From positions 62,001 to 126,000 of the forward strand of contig NZ_BBCE01000003.1 of the NCBI RefSeq assembly GCF_001311885.1: a DNA stretch of 64,000 bases. Direction: 5' to 3'. Source of the DNA: Syntrophomonas palmitatica JCM 14374. GTDB lineage: Bacteria; Bacillota; Syntrophomonadia; Syntrophomonadales; Syntrophomonadaceae. How positions within the stretch are numbered: the first letter of the stretch is position 1; each line of letters starts with the position of its first letter. The notes below the pieces were generated by a model that saw only the letters and a program-made list of their open reading frames with translations, did no database searches and had not been told where the DNA came from. Position numbers and translations under genes: made by a program. Below, piece by piece: positions 29,416-39,540 of the stretch.

Positions 29416-30326
29416 ATGGCAACTCATACCCGGGTAAATATAGAAGGAAAACAGCTTGCGATAAGCAATTTGGATAAGATCTTATGGCCTGATGATGACT
29501 ATACCAAAGGTGATCTCATCGATTATTATGCCAGGATAGCTCCGTATATACTGCCTCACCTGCATGACCGGCCCCTGGTTTTTACCCGCTATCCTGACGG
29601 AATAAAGGGCAAATCATTTTACCAAAAGAATGCCCCCGAATATATGCCGGAGTGGATTAAAACCATGCCATGGAAATTTGAAGAAGGCGCCGAAAAGCAT
29701 CTTATCATGGTTCGGCATAAAGCTGATCTGGTATGCTGGCTAACCAGGCGGTGATTGAAATCCACCCCTGGTTTTCCCGCCCCGGCACTATTGACTGCCC
29801 GGATTATGTCGTTTTCGACCTCGACCCATCCGAAGGCAGCACCTTTGAACAAGTAGTTGCTATCGCCAAACTGCTAAAACAAATCCTGGATGAGTTGAAA
29901 CTGAAATCATACTTGAAGACATCGGGAGCCGAGGGCTTGCATATTTACCTGCCTTTGGTTAATCAGTACACTTATGCAGAACTGCGGGAGTTTTCCGGCA
30001 AAATTGCCGGAATGGCATGCCTGTTATTGCCTAAAATCGCTACAATCGAACGTAATGTTAAAAAACGCGGGTCTAAGGTTTACGTGGATTTCATGCAGAA
30101 CGTGCTGGGCAAAACCCTGTGCGCCCCTTACAGTGTACGGCCCCGGGCCGGTGCTCCGGTTTCTGCACCTATAAATTGGGAAGAAATCGATAAAATCAAA
30201 CCAACGGATTTCACTATCAGCAACATATTTGCCAGGCTGGATAAGACAGGGGATTTATTCGCCCAGGTTCTAAACGAACCTCAGGATTTGGAAGGTGCCT
30301 TCAAAACATTAGGATTATGCAGATAG
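29416..30326 (+). CDS. LigD-type primase-polymerase (frame broken near 29740)
   Basis: About 303 residues. The first frame holds NLDKILWPDDDYTKGDLIDYY and FYQKNAPEYMPEW. The second holds the catalytic DxD (VFDLDPSEG), KTSGAEGLHIYLP and TIERNVKKRGSKVYVD. Restoring one G near 29740 gives the family-typical VWLANQAVIEIH. It is an archaeo-eukaryotic-primase-type polymerase that fills and extends ends during NHEJ. ATG 29416 follows AGGAGG. It is the last gene of the Ku-ligase-polymerase set. Confidence 0.88.
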
Positions 30327-30381
30327 CAAGAACAGCCTATTGCTTTCAAGCCCGGTCGATGCTAAAATATTATGTGCGTGT

Positions 30382-30458
30382 CGGGATGTGGCTCAGCTTG
30401 GTAGAGCGCCTGGTTCGGGACCAGGAGGCCGCAGGTTCAAATCCTGTCATCCCGACCA
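30382..30458 (+). tRNA. tRNA-Pro (anticodon CGG)
   Basis: A full cloverleaf: acceptor CGGGATG/CATCCCG, D-arm GCTC..GAGC, anticodon stem CCTGG/CCAGG with loop TTCGGGA (anticodon CGG), T-arm with TTCAAAT, and an encoded CCA end. Confidence 0.96.
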
Positions 30459-30479
30459 GTTATTTCTTTTGAACTTTTT

Positions 30480-30530
30480 AAGAGGCTGACCTTAAATTCA
30501 TTTTCGGATTTGGGACAGCCTCTTCCCGTT
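30480..30530 (+). terminator. Terminator after tRNA-Pro
   Basis: AAGAGGCTG pairs with CAGCCTCTT across a 32-base loop, with TTTT shortly after. The gap from here to 30750 is AT-rich and holds no gene that I can see. Confidence 0.6.
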
Positions 30531-30750
30531 TTCTGGAAAACAATATTTGAGAAACCGACATAGTTACAAAATAGCGATAGAAGGAGAATTAGACCCAAAA
30601 GCAAAACGAAGGGTTTCTTAACCGCAGAATTTGGATTAAATTCGACAAAATAACTAGCTAATATAGTACGATGACTATCAATTATGGGTTAAAAGCATAT
30701 AAAATAAAAGAAAGGTTTCTTACGGAGAGATAACTATTAGGAGGGTTAAC

Positions 30751-33700
30751 TTGAAGGCAAGAAAAAATACCCTGGTAAATATTTTGCTAGTGGTAATATT
30801 AATGCTGATTTCGATTGCTATGCCGGTTTTTGCTCAAACATCAGATATTACAGGGCATTGGGCTGCCGCGCAGGTGAACAAATGGTTGGAAAAAGGTTTT
30901 ATACGTGGTTATGAAGACGCTACCTTTAAGCCGGATAATAAAATTACCAGAGCCGAATTTGTTGCGGTACTAAACCTGGCACTGGGATTGACTGCTAAGA
31001 ATGCAACTGCTTTTTCAGATGTTTCTTCACAGGCATGGTATGCAGGTGATGTAGAAAAAGCAACAACAGCCGGTTATATATCAGGTTACGAAGATGGCAC
31101 CTTTAAACCTGATAACCCCATAACCAGGATAGAGGTAGCAAAAATACTTTCCTCGGTACTGAAGTTAAAAAATTATGAAGCTGTTGCAAAAATCAATGGA
31201 TACCAAGATGCGGACAATATACCACTATGGGGGAAGGAATATCTCAATTCGGCAGTTACAGAAAATTGCTTTCAAGGATATCCCGACAATACTATTCGGC
31301 CTCTGAGTAATATTAGCAGGGCAGAAGCTGTAACGGTTTTATATCAGGCGCTCGGTACAGTATATAATGTTGCAGGTACTTATGGACCTGAAAAGGATTC
31401 AGCATCTATTAAGGGAAACGTGACTGTAAGTTCTCCGGGTGTGAATATCAGAAATGCCAAAATTGAAGGCAATCTTATACTTACAGCCGGAGTAGGGGAT
31501 GGTAATGTCCAACTTGACAACGTAAACGTTACCGGCAGGACATTAATAAGAGGCGGCGGTGCCAATTCGGTAATTATACATAATTCCAATCTGAATGAAG
31601 TGCTGGTTGATAAAGATTTTGGTGAGGCCCCTAGAATCATAGCTGAAGGTACATCCGTGTAGGAAAGGTGACCCTTGAATCTGATGCCAGGTTGGAAGAA
31701 AATAACCTGTCAGGCAAAGGCTTTGATGTTGTTCAAATATCTCCCACGTTTACTGGCAATTCGGCACTGCAATTTGCCGGCGATTTTAAAGTGTACGTTG
31801 ATGCAAAAGCAGATATTGAATTGGTGAACGGAAATATCACCCTGGAAACATCTGCTCAAGCTGCCGGTACTATGATTAATGTGCTAAAAGAAGCTACAAT
31901 TGTAAACTTCATTGCAGGTGCTTCTGCCCAAGTCAATGGTGAAGGCAAAGTTAGTAAAGCAGAGGTAAATGCTGCCGGTGTAGCTATCCAACAACAGGTT
32001 GCCGAGCTTGTTCTAGGACACGGAGTTACTGCGTCTATTGCGGGTAAGATATTGGATACATCGACGGTTACGCCCGGTAAGGGGACTCACACCACATCAG
32101 AAGAAACGCATTCAGTATTTGCTAGCATAACTATAACCATTCCGGCAGCTAAACTCATTTACTCGGTAGGTGATCACCTGGATATCACAGGTTTACAAGT
32201 AACCGGAACTTACAGTAATGCTAATGCTATAACCATACTACCAATTACTGAAGCTAACATAACCGGATTTGATAGTTCAAAACCAGCAGTTGATCAGGTA
32301 TTAACAATCACAGTTGGAGGAAAAACAGCAACATATAACATTACAGTTATGCCGGCACCTGATAGTATAGCAATAACAACTCCGGCAACAAAAATATTTT
32401 ATTTGGTTGGAGATAGCTTGGATATCACCGGTTTACAGGTAACCGGGACTTACAATGATACTAATTGTACAGCAATATTACCAATCAGTGAAGACAACAT
32501 AACCGGTTTTGACAGCTTAAAACCAGCTGTTGATCAGGTATTGACAATCACTGCCGGAGGAAAAACAGCAGCATATAATATCACAGTTTTGCCGGTACCT
32601 GATAGCATAGCAATAACCGTTCCGGCAAACAAACTTCTTTATTCGGCAGGAGATAGCCTGGATATCACCGGTTTACAGGTAACCGGGACGTACAGCGATA
32701 CTAACACAACAGTCATACTACCAATAACCGAAGCAAACATAACCGGCTTTAATAGCTCGGAAACAGCATATGACCAGGTATTAACCATCACTGTCGGAGG
32801 AAAAACGACAACATACACAGTTTCCATTGAAGAGCCCGTCGGGCTTCCCGGGGACACACCCACTGTGCAAAACATCCGCTACGGTGATTACATAACCATG
32901 CAATCAGCCCACTGGCGCAATTACATCTCAGGGCGAAGTGGTAGTAATAAGACTAACGTAGAATTAATGAAAAATATTGGGCAATGGGAAGTATGGCAAA
33001 TCATTAAAAATGACGACCGGGATTACCGCGGGGAAGTGAAATATAACGATACGGTGCTGCTGAAATCGAAGTATTGGGGTAATTACATCTCAGGCCGGGA
33101 CTATACCGTCAATGTCCAGGTAATGAGCGATGCCGGGCCGTGGGAGAGATTCATAATTATTGATCCCGATAATACCGGTTCTACCGCTATGGTCAAGCCT
33201 GGGGCCGTAGCTTTGTTTAAATCAGTGGATTTTGCAAAATGCCTCTCGGCCAGCGGCAGGGATGACTATTCACATGTCGAGTTGATAGGCAATACTGATA
33301 TGTGGGAAAGATGGTTGGTAGCACCCGAGGGATACGGGCGCCCGATCTGCAGCAGCTCCGAAATACATTTTGGCGACATCATCAGCTTGAAATCCGGTAA
33401 TTTTTATAACTACCTTTCGGGACGCAGCGGAAATGATAAGCGAGACGTAAAGCTGATGAGTGATTTGGGGGAATGGGAAAACTGGGAGATTGTAAATCCT
33501 TTGCACCTTGGTGCCGGCGGTGTAGTTAAATATAACGATACGGTGGCATTTTGTTCCTTATACTGGAATAACTATCTTTCAGCGCGGGACCCATGGGGAC
33601 AAGGCGCCGCTATCCAGACAATGAGAAGCCTCGGTCCCTGGGAAAGATGGAAAATTATCAACCCGGCAGACCCAACCTCAACAGCGCCGGTAAAGGCAAC

Positions 33701-35087
33701 CGACGCAATACTAGTAAAATCGGCTTGGGGAAGTTACCTATCAGCCAGGGGTTCAGGGGATGAAGCCGCGGTCATACATTTGACCAACGCAGGTGAATGG
33801 GAAAGATGGTATTTGTTCAAAAAAGAATTCTACCGCAACTGGATGTCCAGCACACCTGAATTGAAAACCAAGACTCTGCGCGGGATTACTTTCCCCGCCA
33901 CCCACGATACCGGAACCTGGGATTTTAAAAACGAATTTGCCCCCGTTGATCTTGATATTATTAAATACGATCCGATTGGAAAATTGCGTAGTGATGCGAT
34001 TAACATTATTTACGCCACAGCACAAGACGCATTTGACTCAATTGTTGAGAATTGTAATTTTACAATTCACATTCCAATTGTGAATAAAAGTTATACGATC
34101 GGGGTCGATTCAAGCATAAAGGACCCAATGGTAAATTTCTTATTCGATGAGATTAAAGATTTGTCCAGGTGCCAAGACTATAATATCACCCAGCAGCTCA
34201 ATGCCGGCATCCGCTGGTTCGACTTGCGCGTATATCTGAAAGCGGGCGGCGCTTGTACTCACCATTTCCTTGTCGGGGTGAATATGAACGAAGTACTGGA
34301 CTCGATAGCAAATTTCTGCGCCACCACAAATGGGGAAGTTGTCGTTGTTGAGATGTCTCACTTTGCCGGTTACGATTGGGATTCCTTTGCCGATGCTGTT
34401 AAGACAAAGCTTGGTAGTTATGCCTACAAACCGGAGTCAGGTAATCCATTTAATAAAACCTATCAACAAGTAGTGGGCGATAATCCGTCATCCAAGGTGA
34501 TTCTTTTGATGGGTAAAGATGCCAATGAAATGTCCAACGACGATAATAAATATTTCTGGACATATAATGAATTAGGTATGTATTCCCAGAATGACAAAGA
34601 AGGTTTTCAATATTCAAATTCGACTGATAAAGACACGATGATAACCGATCAGGTTAGAAACTACAATGCAGCTGCAGCTGTAAACAAACCGTTCACTTTA
34701 TGGTATACATTGACCACTAATGGGGGCGATGTTGCGAAAATAATACCAACCAGATTGCATGAGAAATTACCGGTAATTTTAACCGATGAGCTACTAAAGA
34801 ATGTCCCCGGCTGGGTATTCGATGCCGCCAAGACTGTAGGCTTCGACGTGAAGGGGAAAATCAGGGAGATGACAACAGATGTCATACAGAGATATATTAC
34901 TAATCACCTGATTGATTACCGAAGCACAAAAGATCTTAGCAACAGAGTAAACCCGGATATGGGAAGCGTTCTTAAGAGTCAATTTCAGGACACTTCCGGC
35001 AGCAACCATATTCAAGTTATTTACGCAGACTTCTTTGAAAATTCCAAGCTTGTAGATATGGCTATTGAATATTCGCGTATGCCTTAG
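30751..35087 (+). CDS. Giant SLH-anchored protein with Big repeats, beta-trefoil repeats and PI-PLC X domain (frame broken near 31655)
   Basis: About 1445 residues from TTG 30751 after AGGAGGG. A signal peptide ends VFA|QT. Three SLH repeats follow (to about 210; YEDGTFKPDN), then a region of short beta repeats (about 215-440). Three Big-type immunoglobulin repeats lie at about 459-693. Next come fascin/actin-crosslinking-like beta-trefoil repeats (about 706-1026; NYISGRS, NYLSGRS, WERWKI). The C-terminal PI-PLC X-like domain (about 1030-1445) has catalytic candidates ATHDTG and CTHHF plus WFDLRV. The frame switch near 31655 is repaired by one base. Base composition looks more AT-rich than its neighbours, which may mean transfer. 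Likely a wall-bound phosphodiesterase or adhesin; the substrate is unknown. Confidence 0.85.
32128..32830 (+). repeat. Three tandem repeats of about 240 bp encoding Big domains
   Basis: Copies begin near 32128, 32368 and 32608. Each encodes about 80 residues including GDxLDITGLQVTGTY, NITGF and VDQVLTIT. They are very alike at DNA level, which suggests recent duplication or homogenisation. Confidence 0.85.
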
Positions 35088-35147
35088 CAAAATGCGCCTA
35101 AAAACTGTTTTTCTCCAAAAGGATACGAACAAGCATGACTATAGGTT

Positions 35148-35175
35148 AATAGCGGGTGAAAAGCCTGCTATTTTG
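35148..35175 (+). terminator. Terminator of the SLH/PI-PLC gene
   Basis: AATAGCxGG and CCxGCTATT pair around TGAAAAG and are followed by TTTTG, 60 bases after the stop codon. Confidence 0.7.
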
Positions 35176-35398
35176 ATATATGAACCCTATCAGAAAAAGA
35201 GAAGACCTCCGGGACAGAGCCGGAGGCACCAACACTAAGTTCCCACTCAATCAACGGAGAGTCGTGGTCAGGTAGCATCTGACATGACCTTAAATAAAAT
35301 ATAATGAAATGTCAAGCCCTTGAATATCGGGGGCTTTTTTATTTATAGATTTTGAGGCTGAATAAACTTAAGTATAATAGGTTTAGGGTGGTGCAAAT
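35176..35398. other. Structure-rich intergenic region, possible non-coding RNA with terminator at 35314-35340
   Basis: No gene is seen. CCTCCGG/CCGGAGG (7 bp, about 35206-35226) and GTCAG/CTGAC with outer GGTCA/TGACC (about 35268-35289) can form hairpins. The stretch ends in a terminator, AAGCCC with GGGCTTTTTT, at 35314-35340, although no gene precedes it. I cannot match it to a known RNA family. Confidence 0.4.
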
Positions 35399-35896
35399 AT
35401 GCCGTTGGAGATAATCAGGAATGACATTACCAAAATGCAGGTTGACGTTATTGTGAATGCCGCTAATACTGCTCTGCAAATGGGCGGCGGAGTTTGCGGC
35501 GCGATTTTTAAAGCCGCAGGGGCTGCTCAACTGCAACAAGCCTGTGATGAACTAGGGCCGATAAAGACCGGAGAAGCCGTCATAACGGGCGGTTTTAACC
35601 TGCCTGCCCAATATGTTATCCATACTGCCGGGCCGGTTTATAAAGATGGAAAACATGGTGAAGCGGAACTGCTCCGTTTGTGCTACATTAACTCGCTGAT
35701 TCTTGCACAGCAAAACGGATGCAAGTCCATTGCGTTTCCTCTGATTTCAAGCGGAATATATGGTTATCCCAAGGCTGAAGCCCTGGCGATAGCTGTCTCA
35801 ACCATCAGCAGCTTTTTAATGAACAGCGATATGACTGTCTTCCTTGTTGTATTCGACAAAGAGACGTTTGCGCTTTCTGAAAAGCTGCCTGAATAA
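35399..35896 (+). CDS. Macro-domain protein (ADP-ribose hydrolase family)
   Basis: 165 residues, a single macro domain. Conserved parts are NDITKMQVDVIVNAANT (adenine and ribose binding), GGGVCGAIFKAAG, GEAVITGG, VIHTAGP and FPLISSGIYGYPK. The family binds ADP-ribose and removes it from proteins or acts on O-acetyl-ADP-ribose. ATG 35399 follows GGGTGG. It is a lone plus-strand gene converging on hydE. Confidence 0.93.
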   Translation: MPLEIIRNDITKMQVDVIVNAANTALQMGGGVCGAIFKAAGAAQLQQACDELGPIKTGEAVITGGFNLPAQYVIHTAGPVYKDGKHGEAELLRLCYINSLILAQQNGCKSIAFPLISSGIYGYPKAEALAIAVSTISSFLMNSDMTVFLVVFDKETFALSEKLPE

Positions 35897-35901
35897 TAAC
35901 A

Positions 35902-37005
35902 TTAAAGCTGACGCCGCCGGAAATAATGCGGAGAATCACCCCATTCGCCCAGGACCAGTTCATACCCGGCAGCATTTATTTCATGCCGGAGCTGTTCAAA
36001 ACTGGAATATTTCTTGGCCGCGTAGAGGGAATAATCTGAGCGGTTTTCTTCCGGGGTCATTACCGGCATAACCACATTGGCCCCTGCCTTTATCCCCATG
36101 GCCAGGCCGTCTGCACTTATGGTCTGTAAGGCAGTAGAACAAACCATGTTTATATAAGGCATCAGCAACCGCGCCAGGGCCATCATCTTTAAAGTGGTTT
36201 TATAAGGATTTGCGATAACTGTTTCCGGACCTGAAGCCAGCGGTGTGTCAGGGTGGGGGATATAAGGCCCGAGGCCCAGCATATCTATATCCCTCTCCAC
36301 AAAAAACAGCAGATCAGCAGCCAACTGCTCGTAAGTCTGCCCCGGCAAGCCGACCATCACCCCGGTTCCGACCTGGTAGCCTATATCCTTTAGAGCCTGC
36401 AAACATTCCAACCGTTTTTGAAAGCTCTGTCCCGGGGGATGCAGCTGGTTAAATAGTTTGGGATCAGAGGTCTCAATACGCAGCAGGTAGCGGTGCGCAC
36501 CGGCGTCAAAAAGCTGCTGGTACTGTTGATAGGCAAGCTCGCCGATGCTCAAGGTGATTCCCAGACCCTGCGAGCCATCATGGGCGGTTATATCCTTAAT
36601 CCGTTTTATGACCTCGCTGACGAACTTAACCTCCCGGCTGCTCTTTAATTCCCCAGATTGCAAGGCCAGTGACTGGTACCCCTTTTCCCAGGCTTCCCGC
36701 GCCAGAGCAACTATTTCGTCAGCCGTAAGCCGGTAGCGGCCCAGCCTGGTATTGGAATGGCGCAAACCGCAATAATAACAGTCACATTGGCACAGGTTGC
36801 TGAATTCAATTAAACCGCGCGGGTAAACCTTATTCCCCAAAACCGTTGCCCGGCATTCTTCGGCTTTGTCCAGAAGAACTGCAAACAGATCTTCATCCTG
36901 ACTGGCCAGAACATTGCTTAGAGCTTCACGTTCAGCCTGTAAAGGCGGCCATGAAAGGTTTCCGCCATTATCTGACAACGAAATGGTATTAACGGCTGCA
37001 CTCAC
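35902..37005 (-). CDS. hydE: [FeFe]-hydrogenase maturase HydE (radical SAM)
   Basis: 367 residues. The radical SAM cluster motif is CQCDCYYCGLR (CxxxCxxC at about residues 72-79), followed by LTADEIV and LQSGE. HydE works on the HydG-made organometallic iron-cysteine complex during assembly of the H-cluster diiron subsite. Its start overlaps the preceding small gene by 17 bases. Order on this strand is TM1266-type regulator, hydG, small unknown gene, hydE. HydF and the hydrogenase itself are not in the window. Confidence 0.93.
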   Translation of the reverse strand: MSAAVNTISLSDNGGNLSWPPLQAEREALSNVLASQDEDLFAVLLDKAEECRATVLGNKVYPRGLIEFSNLCQCDCYYCGLRHSNTRLGRYRLTADEIVALAREAWEKGYQSLALQSGELKSSREVKFVSEVIKRIKDITAHDGSQGLGITLSIGELAYQQYQQLFDAGAHRYLLRIETSDPKLFNQLHPPGQSFQKRLECLQALKDIGYQVGTGVMVGLPGQTYEQLAADLLFFVERDIDMLGLGPYIPHPDTPLASGPETVIANPYKTTLKMMALARLLMPYINMVCSTALQTISADGLAMGIKAGANVVMPVMTPEENRSDYSLYAAKKYSSFEQLRHEINAAGYELVLGEWGDSPHYFRRRQL

Positions 37006-37294
37006 CGGGCCACCCCGCTTTCAAGGCCTGGATAATGGAATTCAGTTCAGTTTCGTTAACAGCTTCAGGATTATCAATATACAAACCCCAGTTTGGTCCT
37101 AATTCTACGCGCTGCTTGTTGAGGGATGATGCGTTGCCTTCACCGTAAACATGCGACCAGCGCTTGCCATACACCCGGGACCAGCGCAGCTGCAGCCCCG
37201 GGTACTTATCTATCAAAGCCTGGTGACATGATTTGATTACTGCTTCCATACCCAGACCCTGCTGTTCTCTGCAGATTGTTGCTATACTATCCAT
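36989..37294 (-). CDS. Small unknown protein between hydG and hydE
   Basis: About 101 residues from ATG 37294, which follows GGGAGCGAAGG; an ATG 15 bases earlier is also in frame. It has an odd internal duplication, RWSRVYGKRWSHVYGEGN, and ELGPNWGLYIDNPEA. No membrane span or signal peptide is seen. Overlap with hydE (17 bases) suggests coupled translation and a link to hydrogenase maturation (inference). I do not recognise the family. Confidence 0.7.
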   Translation of the reverse strand: MDSIATICREQQGLGMEAVIKSCHQALIDKYPGLQLRWSRVYGKRWSHVYGEGNASSLNKQRVELGPNWGLYIDNPEAVNETELNSIIQALKAGWPGECSR

Positions 37295-37350
37295 ATCCTT
37301 CGCTCCCATTGACTGTTTTCATCATAAGCCAGTTATGATGCAGTGCTACA

Positions 37351-38844
37351 TTATTTATTCTGTGTTAATCCGGCTGTTTTTTTACAAAAACAAATCCCGT
37401 TCCCCGGCTTCAATACGCTCCAGCATGATTTTACCGTTTGCTTAATGTTGTCATTGGGCAGGGCTTCAAACTCTTTATCTATCAAATAGGAAGCGGCCTG
37501 TCTGGTCTCTTCGCTGGCGTAATCCAGGAGGTATTCTTTAAAAGTGAGAATGGCGTTGGGCTGGCACAGGTTGTGAATCTTGCCCTTCTTGGCTATGCCC
37601 ATAAAACAGCCCCCGGTGCGTCCGCAGCGGTAGTCAGCCGTGCAGAAGGAAGTGATATAGCCCATTCTAGCCATATCCCGAATGGCTTCATCCAGGCTGC
37701 GCTGGTCGCCCAATACAAACTGCTGGGTGTTGACTTCTACCTTATCTTTGCTATAGGCCCCTACGCCTATGTTTGAATCAGCATCGATCTGACTGCAGCC
37801 TACATTGATAACATCGTTGCGCACTTCCGCGCTTTCCCGGGCGGTTAAAATCATACCCGTATAAGGAACTGAAAGGCGGATTACGGTAACCAGTTTTTTA
37901 AAAGTGTCATTGTCTACCAGGTTGGGACTCTTTTCCGCAAAGGGGGTATTGACCGCCGGCTGCATACGCGGGAAAGAAATGGTATGCGGTCCCACCCCGC
38001 CAAATTTCTGTTCCAGGTCAATGGTATGGGCCAGAAGCCCCATAACCTCGAATTTCCAGTCAGCCAGGCCAAACAATGCGCCTATACCCACATCGTCCAC
38101 TCCCGCTTCCATAGCCCGGTGCGAAGCGTAGAGCCGCCACCCCATATTGGCTTTCAGACCGCGGGGATGCATCTTCTTATAGGTGGCATGATGGTAGGTT
38201 TCCTGGAACACCTGGAAGGTGCCGATGCCTACATCGCGCAGGATTTTCAGATCCTCAATCGACATCGGAGCGGCATTGACATTGACGCGGCGGATTTCCC
38301 CGTTGCCAACCTTGGTGTTATAAGCTATACGCAGGGTGTCGGCTATATAATGAACATCGGAATCGGGATGCTCGCCGTAGACCATAATCAACCGTTTGTG
38401 ACCTTTGGATACCAGGGCTTTGATTTCCTCTTCCAGTTCCGCAGGGCTTAAGCGATGGCGGACAGACTCTTTATTCTCCTTGCGGTAACCGCAGTAAACA
38501 CAGCTGTTTACACAGTTATTGCTTACATAAAGCGGGGCAAAAAAGACGATGCGCCGCCCATAAACCTTATGCTTGATTTTAAGGCCGGTTGCATACATCT
38601 CCTGCCACAGGTCTTCATCCGTACAGTTCAAGAGGGTAGCGGTTTCATCAGGATTTAGACGCTCTAATTCCAGAGATTTGGCCATAATTTCACGCACCCG
38701 ATTTTTATCAGGGTTGCGAGTTTGCAAGAGGGTCTCCTGAATAAAAGGCTCATCAATAAAGTCCTTGCCGTGGTTCAAATACCTTTCGATCTGCTCGGGT
38801 TTGATTACATTGTCAATCCATTGTTGTACCGCCAGATTTTCCAT
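37351..38844 (-). CDS. hydG: [FeFe]-hydrogenase maturase HydG (radical SAM tyrosine lyase)
   Basis: 497 residues. The radical SAM motif is CVNSCVYCGYR at about residues 110-118. HydG cleaves tyrosine to p-cresol and makes the CO and CN ligands of the H-cluster; its C-terminal auxiliary cluster normally sits on a CTAC motif plus a distant cysteine. Here the sequence is CTADYRCGRTGGCFMG, followed by NLCQPN: the second Cys of CX2C is Asp, but extra cysteines are close by. The last about 30 residues end in CFCKKTAGL. It lies 41 bases or more before the small unknown gene. Identity is safe; the auxiliary site is odd. Confidence 0.93.
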   Translation of the reverse strand: MENLAVQQWIDNVIKPEQIERYLNHGKDFIDEPFIQETLLQTRNPDKNRVREIMAKSLELERLNPDETATLLNCTDEDLWQEMYATGLKIKHKVYGRRIVFFAPLYVSNNCVNSCVYCGYRKENKESVRHRLSPAELEEEIKALVSKGHKRLIMVYGEHPDSDVHYIADTLRIAYNTKVGNGEIRRVNVNAAPMSIEDLKILRDVGIGTFQVFQETYHHATYKKMHPRGLKANMGWRLYASHRAMEAGVDDVGIGALFGLADWKFEVMGLLAHTIDLEQKFGGVGPHTISFPRMQPAVNTPFAEKSPNLVDNDTFKKLVTVIRLSVPYTGMILTARESAEVRNDVINVGCSQIDADSNIGVGAYSKDKVEVNTQQFVLGDQRSLDEAIRDMARMGYITSFCTADYRCGRTGGCFMGIAKKGKIHNLCQPNAILTFKEYLLDYASEETRQAASYLIDKEFEALPNDNIKQTVKSCWSVLKPGNGICFCKKTAGLTQNK

Positions 38845-38901
38845 TAGAATCGTCCTCCTTAAATATAACTTTTAAAATAGTTTTATGTACCGGAATAAAT
38901 A

Positions 38902-38932
38902 AGCCGCCTGCCCTGAATAGGAGCAAGCGGCT
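38902..38932 (-). terminator. Hairpin between the TM1266-type regulator and hydG
   Basis: AGCCGCxTGC pairs with GCAxGCGGCT across 11 bases and is followed on the minus strand by TTATTTATT. It may partly separate the regulator gene from hydG-hydE. Confidence 0.65.
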
Positions 38933-39043
38933 CATAAATACATTTATACCTGCTCCCCTTTAACTCAGTAAAACACCTCATTATCAGGGCCAATATTCAA
39001 TTCGAATCGGCGGCTATATGTGTCTAATCATCTAATCGTCCTC

Positions 39044-39313
39044 TTACAACGATTTGGTCAAAGCGCTTTTTACGGTTACACTGCGGATTTTGCCCAGTTT
39101 CCCCGTTAATGCCCCCAGTTCATCGGTTGTTCCGTCAACGATAAGGGAAATGACCGACACTTCTTTTTCCCTGTAGGGGAGGCCCATCCGGCCGATTATC
39201 ATATGGGCATATTCACTGAGTATCTGGTTTACCCTGGGGACGGCTTCCCGGTTCTCTATCACGATACCGATAACACCCAGTCTTTTTTCTTCCACTGCCA
39301 GCCTCCTTCCCAA
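39044..39313 (-). CDS. TM1266-family iron-only hydrogenase system regulator
   Basis: 89 residues with an ACT-like fold expected. The opening RLGVIGIVIENREAV and the middle IIGRMGLPYREKEVSVIS fit the TM1266 family, which is regularly encoded beside hydEFG genes and is thought to regulate them. It is upstream of hydG on the same strand, 199 bases away, with a hairpin in between. The ATG lies after GAAGGAGG. Confidence 0.9.
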   Translation of the reverse strand: MGRRLAVEEKRLGVIGIVIENREAVPRVNQILSEYAHMIIGRMGLPYREKEVSVISLIVDGTTDELGALTGKLGKIRSVTVKSALTKSL

Positions 39314-39505
39314 TAAAAACGCTTACTCCCTGGAGCAAGCATCATAATCGTACACTATGTCCTTGCCCCTTTAAATAAGGATGACCCGATTTGTCAGGGT
39401 AACGGTTTTAAAATCTGGACGGTCAGAGTTATCCTTCCGGCCAGTAGTTTAAATTATTATAAAACCATTTTGAGATAGTATGCAAGCGTTTTCCCGCCGG
39501 CTGCC

Positions 39506-39534
39506 TTGATATTACATTTGGTTTGAAGTACAAT
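39506..39534 (+). promoter_or_regulatory. Sigma-A type promoter with no gene behind it
   Basis: TTGATA (39506-39511), exactly 17 bases, then TACAAT (39529-39534). Transcription would start near 39541 and read into the structured region below. Confidence 0.55.
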
Positions 39535-39540
39535 ATTCAT

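Noticed and set aside
30382-35340. Integrative element in tRNA-Pro
   Set aside because: No integrase is present and no copy of the tRNA 3' end was found downstream.
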